From positions 1 to 6,230 of the forward strand of contig CAJOQS010000062.1 in assembly GCA_905236925.1 (NCBI GenBank): a stretch of DNA of 6,230 nt, in the 5' to 3' direction. The DNA is from an uncultured Lachnospiraceae bacterium (lineage in GTDB: Bacteria; Bacillota; Clostridia; Lachnospirales; Lachnospiraceae). Made by a program: the position numbers and the translations under genes. The notes beneath the pieces were generated by a model that saw only the letters and a program-made list of their open reading frames with translations, was not told where the DNA came from and made no database searches. Every line of letters begins with the position of its first letter. Positions within the stretch are counted from its first letter, which is position 1. Below, piece by piece: positions 1 through 5,982 of this stretch.

Positions 1-659
1 AATACTGTTCCGATGAACTGCGGATCCGAACTGGTCACAACAGTCCCTGATTTGTCAAGAATAAACTCGGTTATGGAGCGCCCCCGCTTAACATGCTCCT
101 CTGTGATGGACTGGATTCGGTTTAAGGCCACATCAAGGCAGACCACGCTCTCACCGTCGTCAAGCAGTTTGCAAACGGTGACTATGGTCTGATGTGAGAA
201 CAGATCGTAATATGGTTCGATCAGTACATTCTTTCCGGGATTTGCATGCGCATCGATATACCAGGGCCTTGAAACGGCATCATAGTCAGGACCGGGATCC
301 CAACCCGAGCCGTCGAGATATTCACCGCCGATATAGCCGTAGATACCGCTCATATCGGGAATAAGAGAGCTTTGAACAACGTCCGTAAGCTGAGTGATAA
401 AAAGCAGTATCTGATCGTTGTTATAGCCGCTCTGTCTCATCTTATTAATGGAAACGGCGGTAAGTTCAAGAACATCATTGCTGGAAGACATTCTGCGATC
501 AAGCTGGTTTCCGAGATCTAACGCGTTGACCCGGCTGTTCGCAGATACACTGTCTCTGGTTCGGGCATAGAGGATGTTGTAGTACATCAATACAATGCAC
601 GCAAAGAAAACTATCACAACGATAGATATGATGATCCTTCTCCGAACAGTGCCTCTCAT
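1..659 (-). CDS. Membrane-anchored dCache-type sensor protein, N-terminal part (cut by window edge)
   Basis: This is an open frame of 219 codons from an ATG at 659 that continues past base 1. It opens with a basic MRGTVRRR stretch and one hydrophobic segment (about residues 9-27), so it is probably anchored by a signal-anchor helix. An extracytoplasmic domain follows, with features of the double-Cache ligand-sensing family: a long helix (about 35-95), then a beta-rich part with an RPWY motif at 131-134 followed by IDA, a VVCLDVAL strand at 172-179, and a second subdomain starting near 196 (ITEFILDKSGTVV). Such domains bind small molecules such as amino acids or organic acids and sit in front of GGDEF, histidine kinase or chemoreceptor modules. 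The output module is outside the window, so the class is unknown. The start at 659 is chosen because AAAAGGA (669-675) lies 9 bases upstream. An in-frame ATG at 680 has no ribosome site. The dCache call is from motif recognition, not a search. Confidence 0.8.
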   Translation of the reverse strand, partial: MRGTVRRRIIISIVVIVFFACIVLMYYNILYARTRDSVSANSRVNALDLGNQLDRRMSSSNDVLELTAVSINKMRQSGYNNDQILLFITQLTDVVQSSLIPDMSGIYGYIGGEYLDGSGWDPGPDYDAVSRPWYIDAHANPGKNVLIEPYYDLFSHQTIVTVCKLLDDGESVVCLDVALNRIQSITEEHVKRGRSITEFILDKSGTVVTSSDPQFIGTV

Positions 660-690
660 ACATTCGTGTCCTTTTCGCATATATATAGTA

Positions 691-719
691 ATTCTACCAT
701 ATTCTTCAAAAACAATCAA
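691..719 (-). promoter_or_regulatory. Predicted sigma-A promoter for the dCache sensor gene
   Basis: On the minus strand, TTGATT (714-719) is followed after exactly 17 bases by TAGAAT (691-696). Transcription would start near 684, leaving a leader of about 25 bases with the AAAAGGA ribosome site. The promoter lies downstream of the isomerase terminator, so the sensor is probably transcribed separately from the xylose operon. Confidence 0.65.
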
Positions 720-762
720 CATTATTCACGATTTCTTTTGTAAATTCAAAAACAACACGAAA

Positions 763-800
763 TAAAAGGCGGGGCCTCAGTGATAACACCGAGGTCCCGC
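763..800 (-). terminator. Rho-independent terminator of the isomerase operon
   Basis: Read on the minus strand, GCGGGACCTCGG (789-800) and CTGAGGCCCCGC (769-780) form a 12-position stem with one A-C mismatch and one G-T wobble, and an 8-base loop. It is followed by TTTTATTT. It begins 28 bases after the isomerase stop codon. The plus strand has no T-tract after the stem, so it acts in the minus direction only. Confidence 0.88.
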
Positions 801-827
801 TAAAAGAGACTTGCTTAAGAATATAAT

Positions 828-2324
828 TTATGCCCAGGGATTCTCTGTAGGGTAAGGAAGGCTCTTAGGCTGGTTGTAAGCAATGTCCTTAACACCGAGG
901 AATTTGAACACTTCGAAGAGTGCCTTGCCGTAGTGGCCGAAAGCAACAGCTCCGTGATGAGGATATCTCTTCTGAATGAGAACGTGACGGTAGAAACGTC
1001 CCATCTCGTTGATGGCGAAGATACCGATTCCGCCGAAGGATCCGGTGCGAACGTCAAGAACCTCACCCTCTGCGATGTAGGAGCGAAGAACGCCCTCGCT
1101 GTCGCACTGCAGGCGATAGAAGGTGATGGGGCTTGCAGCGATATCGCCCTCAAGAGTTCCTCTGGTGAAGTCAGGATCGCTTCCTGCGGGCTCAAGCAGT
1201 CTGTGCTGGATCAGCTGATACTTGATAGCTCTGTCGCCGCACATCTTGCAGGAAGGTGTGTTGCCGCAGTGGAAGCCCATGAATGTATCGGTAAGAGCAT
1301 ACTTCTTGTACTTGGGCTTAATGCTCTTGGTGTAGAGTGACTCGGGAACGGAATTGTTGATATCAAGCAGGGTGATCGCGTCATCCGAAACACATGCACC
1401 GATGTACTCCGAAAGAGCTCCGTAGATATCAACCTCACATGCAACGGGGATTCCGTGGCTTGCAAGACGTGAATTTACGTAGCAGGGCTCAAATCCGAAG
1501 GTCTCGGGGAATGCGGGCCAGCACTTGTCAGCGAAAGCAACATACTTGCGGGCACCCTTATGAGCGTTTGCCCAGTCAAGGAGTGTAAGCTCGAACTGAG
1601 CCATACGTGCGTTGAGCTCCTTGTAGAACTTGCCCTTGCCCATCTCCTTCTCCATATGCTTGCATACGTCGGGGATTCTGGGATCATTCTCGTGAGCCTT
1701 GAAGCTTACGTACAGATCAAGCTCCGAGTTCTCCTCGATCTCAACGCCGAGCTCGTACAGACCCTTGATAGGCGCGTTGCAGGCGAAGAAGTCCTGAGGT
1801 CTGGGACCGAAGGTAATGATCTTGAGGTTTCTGACACCGATAACCGCACGTGCGATCGGAACGAAATCAGCGATCATCTTTGCGATATCCTTTGCGGTTC
1901 CGACAGGATATTCAGGAATATAGCCGGTAAGATGGCGCATGCCAAGGTTATAGGAGCAGTTGAGCATACCGCAGTATGCATCGCCTCTGCCGTTGATAAG
2001 GTCGCCGTCGCCTTCTGCAGCGGCAACGAACATGATGGGGCCGTCAAAGCTCTTAGCGATAAGAGTCTCAGGAGTCTCAGGCCCGAAATTGCCGAGGAAT
2101 ACTACAAGAGCGTTGCAGCCTGCCTTGTTGACATCGGCAACAGCCTTCAGATAGTCAGCCTCATTCTCAACTGTAACGGGACACTCGTAAAGGTCGCCCT
2201 TATATGCCTTCTTGATAGCGGCGCGGCGCTTCTTCGAAAGCTCGATGGGGAAACAGTCACGGCTGACGGCAATGATTCCGAGCTTCACGTCCGGAATGTT
2301 TTTTACTTTCTCAAGATCGATCAT
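828..2324 (-). CDS. FucI/AraA-superfamily sugar isomerase, probable type II D-xylose isomerase
   Basis: This 498-residue protein is of the L-fucose/L-arabinose isomerase fold family, shorter than E. coli FucI (about 590 residues). These are cytoplasmic, metal-dependent aldose-ketose isomerases. An N-terminal Rossmann-like part (about 1-170, with VVFLGNFGPETPE at 74-86) precedes a central part with the likely metal-ligand acids E297 (in CEVDIYGA) and D321 (in LLDINN). Residues H456-H457 in YPHHGAVAFGH are candidate C-terminal ligands. A cysteine group C353, C359, C362 follows FHCGN. The next gene upstream is a xylulokinase, which favours D-xylose as substrate. From memory, a fucose-isomerase-like protein in Clostridium acetobutylicum (CAC2610) was identified as XylA-II in a comparable xylulokinase cluster. 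L-arabinose or L-fucose remain possible. The ATG at 2324 has AAGGAG 8 bases upstream. Last gene of the operon, followed by a terminator. Family is sure; substrate is inference. Confidence 0.88.
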   Translation of the reverse strand: MIDLEKVKNIPDVKLGIIAVSRDCFPIELSKKRRAAIKKAYKGDLYECPVTVENEADYLKAVADVNKAGCNALVVFLGNFGPETPETLIAKSFDGPIMFVAAAEGDGDLINGRGDAYCGMLNCSYNLGMRHLTGYIPEYPVGTAKDIAKMIADFVPIARAVIGVRNLKIITFGPRPQDFFACNAPIKGLYELGVEIEENSELDLYVSFKAHENDPRIPDVCKHMEKEMGKGKFYKELNARMAQFELTLLDWANAHKGARKYVAFADKCWPAFPETFGFEPCYVNSRLASHGIPVACEVDIYGALSEYIGACVSDDAITLLDINNSVPESLYTKSIKPKYKKYALTDTFMGFHCGNTPSCKMCGDRAIKYQLIQHRLLEPAGSDPDFTRGTLEGDIAASPITFYRLQCDSEGVLRSYIAEGEVLDVRTGSFGGIGIFAINEMGRFYRHVLIQKRYPHHGAVAFGHYGKALFEVFKFLGVKDIAYNQPKSLPYPTENPWA

Positions 2325-2351
2325 TTCATACTCTCCTTATAGATTTTTATA

Positions 2352-2373
2352 ATGCTGCCCGAACGGCAGGCAT
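2352..2373 (-). other. Hairpin in the leader of the isomerase gene
   Basis: On the minus strand, CTGCC (2365-2369) and GGCAG (2355-2359) pair around a 5-base loop. The stem extends by ATG/CAT beyond a single bulged C, giving eight pairs. It lies about 28 bases upstream of the isomerase ATG and is followed by an A-rich stretch, not a T-tract, so it does not look like a terminator. It could protect the downstream message or affect translation. No function is shown by the sequence. Confidence 0.45.
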
Positions 2374-2387
2374 AAACTGTGTTGACG

Positions 2388-2424
2388 TGCCGCCGTACAC
2401 ATTGATTTTATCATACGGCCGGCA
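2388..2424 (-). repeat. Ten-base interrupted inverted repeat between kinase and isomerase genes
   Basis: TGCCGCCGTA (2388-2397) and TACGGCCGGCA (2414-2424) are complementary over ten pairs with one bulged G, around a 16-base AT-rich centre. Neither strand has a T-tract after it. It could be an RNA hairpin in the operon message or a protein-binding dyad. No good promoter for the isomerase alone was found in this 144-base gap. Confidence 0.45.
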
Positions 2425-2468
2425 AAAATAATACGGTAAAGATTATTGTTTTTGTGTTCAAAATTATT

Positions 2469-3941
2469 TTAAATTTCAGAATATGTGTCCTTCAGTGCGG
2501 GATACATCTTAACAAACTTGCGGTACTGCTCCTCATACCTTGCCGCGATCGCCGGATCGGGCTCAACGGTATCGATGACCTTTACAAGCATGGAGGCAGC
2601 TTCCTCAACACTAGCGTACTCGCCGCATGCAACGGCTGCAAGGATCGCTCCTCCGTAGCCGGGGCCTTCTTCGGATTCGATAACATCTACCTTCATGTTC
2701 ATTACGTTGGCGATGATCTTCTTCCAGAGCGGGCTCTTGGCTCCGCCGCCGCATATCTTGGTCCTTTCGGGCCTGATACCGAGCTTTCTGGCAACCTCAA
2801 CGGAATCCCTGAGTCCGAACGCAACACCTTCGAGAACGGCCTGAGTCATGTCGGTTCTGGTCGAATCCATTGACATTCCGATAAATGCGCCTCTTGCCGA
2901 AGGGTTGTTATGAGGAGAGCGCTCTCCCATCAGGTAGGGAAGGAAGTAAACGTGGTTGTTGCCGAGCATCTCATCGGTAATGCCCTTCTGCTCGCCGGAA
3001 TAATCCTTGGTCGAGATTATCTCGTCCATCCACCACTTGTTGCAGGAAGCGGCGGAAAGCATGCATCCCATCAGATGATAGGTGCCGTCGGCATGATCGA
3101 ATAAATGAATTGCGGGATTGTCATTCTTCTCAAAGTGGCTGCTGGAGATGAACACCGTACCGCTCGTTCCGAGACTGATGTTGCAACGTCCATCGCCTAC
3201 TGTACCGGTTCCGACTGCGGCTGCGGCGTTATCGCCCGCTCCGGCAGCGATCTTAACGGTTTCGGGAAGTCCGAGTTCTTCGGCAATATCCTTCTTCAGG
3301 GTTCCGACAACTTCATAGCTTTCAAATAACTTCGGCATCTGTTCCTCGCTGATGCCGCAGATGTCGAGCATCTCCTTTGACCAGCACCTGTTCTTGACAT
3401 CGAGCAGAAGCATTCCGGAAGCATCGCTCACATCAGTGCAGAAACAGCCTGAAAGCTTATATGCAAGATAATCCTTGGGAAGCATTATCTTCCTGATGCG
3501 CTTGAAATTCTCGGGCTCATTGTTCTTTACCCAGAGGATCTTGGGTGCTGTGAAACCTGCGAACGCAATATTGGCAGTAAGCTCAACGAGCTTGTCTTTT
3601 CCGATCTCGTTATTGAGATAGTCGGTCTCCTTCTGGGTTCTTCCGTCATTCCAGAGGATTGCGGGTCTGATGACTTCGTCATTCTCGTCCAGGATAACGA
3701 GTCCGTGCATCTGGCCTCCGCAGCCGATGCCCGCAACCTGAGACCTGTCGCAGCCCGATGTCAGTTCCTTGATACCCTCGACAACATTCGTCCACCAGTC
3801 ACGGGGCTCCTGCTCGGACCATCCGGGATGGGGGAAATACAGGGGATATTCCCTTGAAACTATATTTACGATCCTTCCGCTGCCCTCCATAAGAAGAAGC
3901 TTAACCGCGGAAGTACCGAGATCTACTCCGATATAATACAT
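2469..3941 (-). CDS. xylB: Xylulokinase (FGGY family)
   Basis: ATP + D-xylulose gives ADP + D-xylulose 5-phosphate, in the cytoplasm. The 490-residue protein matches the remembered E. coli XylB along its length. It has the phosphate-binding VDLGTSAVK at 6-14, GWSEQEP at 40-46, the QMHG substrate loop at 77-80, AILWNDGR at 94-101, GFTAPKILWV at 129-138, LPKDYL at 154-159, and GAGDNAA at 234-240 with D237 as the expected catalytic base. Further motifs are SLGTSG at 256-261, FLPYLMGERSPHNNP at 333-347, and the C-terminal GGG at 398-400. All key residues are present and the length is normal. The ATG at 3941 is preceded by GGAGG at 9 bases, and only 17 bases separate it from the DUF4867 stop codon, so the two genes are co-transcribed. 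The 144-base gap to the isomerase is longer but holds no terminator. Another pentulose kinase function is possible but less likely given PHPGWSEQ and the QMHG loop. Confidence 0.93.
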   Translation of the reverse strand: MYYIGVDLGTSAVKLLLMEGSGRIVNIVSREYPLYFPHPGWSEQEPRDWWTNVVEGIKELTSGCDRSQVAGIGCGGQMHGLVILDENDEVIRPAILWNDGRTQKETDYLNNEIGKDKLVELTANIAFAGFTAPKILWVKNNEPENFKRIRKIMLPKDYLAYKLSGCFCTDVSDASGMLLLDVKNRCWSKEMLDICGISEEQMPKLFESYEVVGTLKKDIAEELGLPETVKIAAGAGDNAAAAVGTGTVGDGRCNISLGTSGTVFISSSHFEKNDNPAIHLFDHADGTYHLMGCMLSAASCNKWWMDEIISTKDYSGEQKGITDEMLGNNHVYFLPYLMGERSPHNNPSARGAFIGMSMDSTRTDMTQAVLEGVAFGLRDSVEVARKLGIRPERTKICGGGAKSPLWKKIIANVMNMKVDVIESEEGPGYGGAILAAVACGEYASVEEAASMLVKVIDTVEPDPAIAARYEEQYRKFVKMYPALKDTYSEI

Positions 3942-3958
3942 AATCCTTCTCCTCCGAC

Positions 3959-4579
3959 TCAGATAGTGATATTCTCGCCCTTTAAGCCGATAAACGCTCT
4001 GGGAGCCTGGTTTCCGTCCTTATGGGCGATCAGCCATTTGTTCTGAGCCATAAGAAGTCTGTCCTCGGGAGTTTTCTCGGGGAAATCCTTGATATCGTAG
4101 TTGGTTCCCTTGGGAAGTACAACGATCACCCTGAAGCCGTCTGCAACTCCGTTGCAGGGAGCGTAATGAAGCGTGGTGGCATAGAGTTCGACAGCCGTTC
4201 CTGCAGGGATCTTGTACGCTTCGATCTTCGAAGTGTCATAGGTGAAATCGTCTTCGATATCCCTCTGGTCTCCGATCAGAAGAACGGTATCATACAGAGC
4301 GATGTTCACCTCACTGCAGCGATGGTATTCAACAGCATTGAGCTTCTTGTTGTTTCCGTTGCAGTATCCTATCTGTGCCTCAAGTCCTCCGAAAAAGCTC
4401 TTTGAGAAATCAATTGCTCCGGCAGCCGCTTCAAGATCAGCATCACCGGGAACATAGACAACCTCGTCGGCAGGCATGGGCTTGGTCGCAAGGACCTCAA
4501 GCATCTTCCTGCAGTCGATCCCCTCGACTATCCTTCCGTATTTTCTGAATGATCTGTCTGTAACACTTTTGATCTGCAT
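3959..4579 (-). CDS. DUF4867 family cupin-like protein, first gene of the xylose operon
   Basis: This 206-residue soluble protein has no signal peptide and is recognised as the DUF4867 family, whose function is not established. The central part looks like a cupin. EYHRCSE at 84-90 resembles motif 1 (H86, E90, with E84 in place of a first histidine). IPAGTAVELYATTLHYAP at 124-141 resembles motif 2 (PAG at 125-127, with E131 and H138 as possible metal ligands). The end is rich in charged residues and has FIGLKGENITI. Many small cupins with such sites are sugar isomerases, epimerases or mutarotases, so a role on xylose, xylulose or a related pentose is a plausible inference. An ATG at 4609 in the same frame would add ten residues (MSKRKGRVLI). 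The start at 4579 is preferred because AAAGGAAG lies about 10 bases before it, while 4609 has no convincing ribosome site. It lies 17 bases before the xylulokinase. Confidence 0.8.
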   Translation of the reverse strand: MQIKSVTDRSFRKYGRIVEGIDCRKMLEVLATKPMPADEVVYVPGDADLEAAAGAIDFSKSFFGGLEAQIGYCNGNNKKLNAVEYHRCSEVNIALYDTVLLIGDQRDIEDDFTYDTSKIEAYKIPAGTAVELYATTLHYAPCNGVADGFRVIVVLPKGTNYDIKDFPEKTPEDRLLMAQNKWLIAHKDGNQAPRAFIGLKGENITI

Positions 4580-4613
4580 GATAAGCACTCTTCCTTTCCG
4601 CTTTGACATTATA

Positions 4614-4634
4614 GGTCTCTATGCATCAGAAACC
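4614..4634 (-). promoter_or_regulatory. Leader hairpin or operator-like dyad at the xylose operon start
   Basis: On the minus strand, GGTTTCT (4628-4634) and AGAGACC (4614-4620) pair with one G-T wobble around a 7-base loop (GATGCAT). It starts about four bases after the predicted transcription start. It could be a 5' stabilising stem-loop or the operator of a repressor acting at the start site. It does not match a xylose repressor operator that I recognise. Confidence 0.4.
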
Positions 4635-4644
4635 CACATCATAA

Positions 4645-4673
4645 ATTCTATAAGGTGGATACTGAGCGGTCAA
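4645..4673 (-). promoter_or_regulatory. Predicted sigma-A promoter of the DUF4867-xylulokinase-isomerase operon
   Basis: TTGACC (4668-4673) is followed after exactly 17 bases by TAGAAT (4645-4650) on the minus strand; each box has five of six consensus bases. The start would be near 4638, giving a leader of about 59 bases to the ATG at 4579. It lies downstream of the terminator of the secreted-protein gene, which marks a separate transcription unit. Confidence 0.75.
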
Positions 4674-4714
4674 GTTAATATATTGCTAAGGATTCGTTAT
4701 TTTTTGCTGTGTAG

Positions 4715-4758
4715 AAAAAACGGGCGGAACCGTTTCATCGGAAACCGGATCCCGCCCG
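4715..4758 (-). terminator. Rho-independent terminator of the secreted-protein gene
   Basis: On the minus strand, the arms 4741-4758 and 4721-4736 form a GC-rich stem. CGGGCGG pairs with CCGCCCG at the base, followed by a small asymmetric internal loop, then CCGGTTTC against GAAACGG with one bulge. TTTTTT (4715-4720) follows directly. It starts about 34 bases after the stop codon at 4792 and acts in the minus direction. Confidence 0.88.
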
Positions 4759-4791
4759 CTAAAAACGCATTACCGGAAAGACCGGCACTGA

Positions 4792-5862
4792 TCATTTAAG
4801 AGTGATGACTTCGATAGGATAATAAGCATACTCATCCATCCAGTAATCCCATACAGGCACCGCAACACCTGAAGGAAGGTAGATAGCCTTCAGATTCTTG
4901 AGCTTGCCCTGTCTGAAAAGATGATAGATCCTTGCCACAAGATCCTCGATAACATCCGCTGAAAGCTTGGTCGCCGATGAAAGATCGATGATCTCATACT
5001 TTGCGGCGTCGCTTCCGACAGTGATCGTATCCGGCCAGTTATAGCCCGATCCGTCATCGTACACATAGCTCTCGTATACGAACTTGGTGGCCTTCTTGCC
5101 CTTACCGAAGGTGATCGTGTAGTACAGGTGGTTGTCGTAGTCCTTGGCCTTGGTCTTCTTAACCGTGGGCTTAGCGGTTGTAAACTCGCCTTCAAGCTTC
5201 CTGGTCTCAGCCTTTTTAGAAGTTAAGGTAAATGCCATAGCCTTCTCTTCGGCAAGATAGCTGTCGAATACCAGCCTGAAGGTATCGGTATCCGATGTTC
5301 TGATGATAGTGCATGCCTCATCCTTTGTCGTAACCGAATCAAGCTCATAGCCGTCTTCGAAATTGCACTTTACGGTGATCGTATTGCTGCTGAGTCCGTT
5401 GGCCTTCTCAAGAACATAGTTCTTATCAGCCGCATTCACAACGGTCTTCGTGTTGCCACCGAGGAACTCATAGGACTTAACATGAGAATCGGCGTTGAAC
5501 GTTACAGCGTACTTCCTGCTGGGATATGCATAAACCCATACATCGCCCGAAGGAGTGCACTCAAAGATTCCGTCCTCGTCAAATTCATAGTAGCCGTCAA
5601 CAACATAAGCGGACATCTCGCCGGTCCACTCATAAAGATCCCTGAGTGTGATCTTGAAGGTAAGTGTGGTGCCTTCCGCAAAGGTATCACCGATCTTTAT
5701 CTCCTTGCCCTTAGGATCGGTCACCTTAACATCAAATCCGTTCTCGGAATAATAACCGTTATAGGTAAACTTTTCCCCAGCTTTTGCGGCTCCTGTATCC
5801 GAAACGATCGCCAGTGAAAGGGCAAAGATTCCGGCAAGCAGAGCCAATAACCATTTTTTCAT
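4792..5862 (-). CDS. Secreted protein of unknown function with Sec signal peptide
   Basis: This 356-residue protein starts with a clear Sec signal peptide: MKKW, a hydrophobic core at about 4-20, and a likely cleavage after A28 (AKA|GE). There is no lipobox cysteine, no C-terminal membrane helix and no LPxTG motif, so it is probably released or loosely held at the cell surface. The mature part is rich in Tyr, Asp, Thr and Lys and looks all-beta to about residue 290. The stretch GYELDSVTTKDEACTIIRTS (171-190) and the strands after it recall bacterial surface beta repeats of the InlB B-repeat kind. The C-terminal LKNLKAIYLPSGV (321-333) recalls one BspA-type leucine-rich unit. Neither likeness is strong enough to name a family. 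The ATG at 5862 has AAGGAGGG 8 bases upstream. Its own promoter and terminator make it monocistronic. I do not recognise the gene, and no catalytic motif is visible. Confidence 0.85.
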   Translation of the reverse strand: MKKWLLALLAGIFALSLAIVSDTGAAKAGEKFTYNGYYSENGFDVKVTDPKGKEIKIGDTFAEGTTLTFKITLRDLYEWTGEMSAYVVDGYYEFDEDGIFECTPSGDVWVYAYPSRKYAVTFNADSHVKSYEFLGGNTKTVVNAADKNYVLEKANGLSSNTITVKCNFEDGYELDSVTTKDEACTIIRTSDTDTFRLVFDSYLAEEKAMAFTLTSKKAETRKLEGEFTTAKPTVKKTKAKDYDNHLYYTITFGKGKKATKFVYESYVYDDGSGYNWPDTITVGSDAAKYEIIDLSSATKLSADVIEDLVARIYHLFRQGKLKNLKAIYLPSGVAVPVWDYWMDEYAYYPIEVITLK

Positions 5863-5924
5863 TCCCGTAACCCTCCTTAGATTGATTGTGCGGAACAGTG
5901 ATTATACAACCGTCCCGATATGTT

Positions 5925-5953
5925 ATTATATCACAGACCTTTCTCCAATACAA
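5925..5953 (-). promoter_or_regulatory. Predicted promoter of the secreted-protein gene, with extended -10
   Basis: On the minus strand, TTGTAT (5948-5953) is followed after 17 bases by a perfect TATAAT (5925-5930), with TGA before the -10 box matching the extended TGn element. The start would be near 5918, leaving a leader of about 56 bases. Its -35 box directly touches that of the divergent promoter. Confidence 0.78.
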
Positions 5954-5982
5954 TTGAATATCACCGGACGTTGGGTTATGAT
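5954..5982 (+). promoter_or_regulatory. Predicted promoter of the divergent membrane-protein gene
   Basis: TTGAAT (5954-5959) is followed after exactly 17 bases by TATGAT (5977-5982) on the plus strand. Transcription would start near 5989, giving a leader of about 29 bases that carries GAAGGA (6005-6010) before the ATG at 6018. Confidence 0.68.

Noticed and set aside
678..680. Alternative upstream ATG for the dCache sensor (adds seven residues).
   Set aside because: No ribosome site precedes it, and the AAAAGGA element that serves the ATG at 659 lies within the extension.
1560..2342. A 260-codon plus-strand open frame opposite the isomerase gene.
   Set aside because: It is antisense to a gene with a clear family, full length and a good ribosome site. 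Its protein has no recognisable motif and its start lacks a ribosome site. It is best explained as a shadow of codon bias.
2382..2410. Plus-strand TTGACG followed by TTTTAT-like sequence, a possible antisense promoter into the kinase gene.
   Set aside because: The -10 match is poor and the best spacing is 18-19 bases; no plus-strand gene follows.
4664..4673. TGACCGCTCA overlapping the -35 box, considered as a CcpA cre site.
   Set aside because: It is only ten bases long, lacks the flanking part of the cre consensus and is an imperfect palindrome. Catabolite control is plausible for this operon, but the site is not supported.
4771..4788. Short CCGG-based repeat (ACCGG twice) just after the secreted-protein stop codon, considered as a first terminator.
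   Set aside because: The stem would have only four or five pairs and the T-run is separated from it; the strong terminator follows 10 bases later.
5901..5906. A second perfect TATAAT on the minus strand before the secreted-protein gene.
   Set aside because: The hexamer 17 bases upstream is ATAATA, a poor -35, and there is no TGn extension; the promoter at 5925-5953 is much better.
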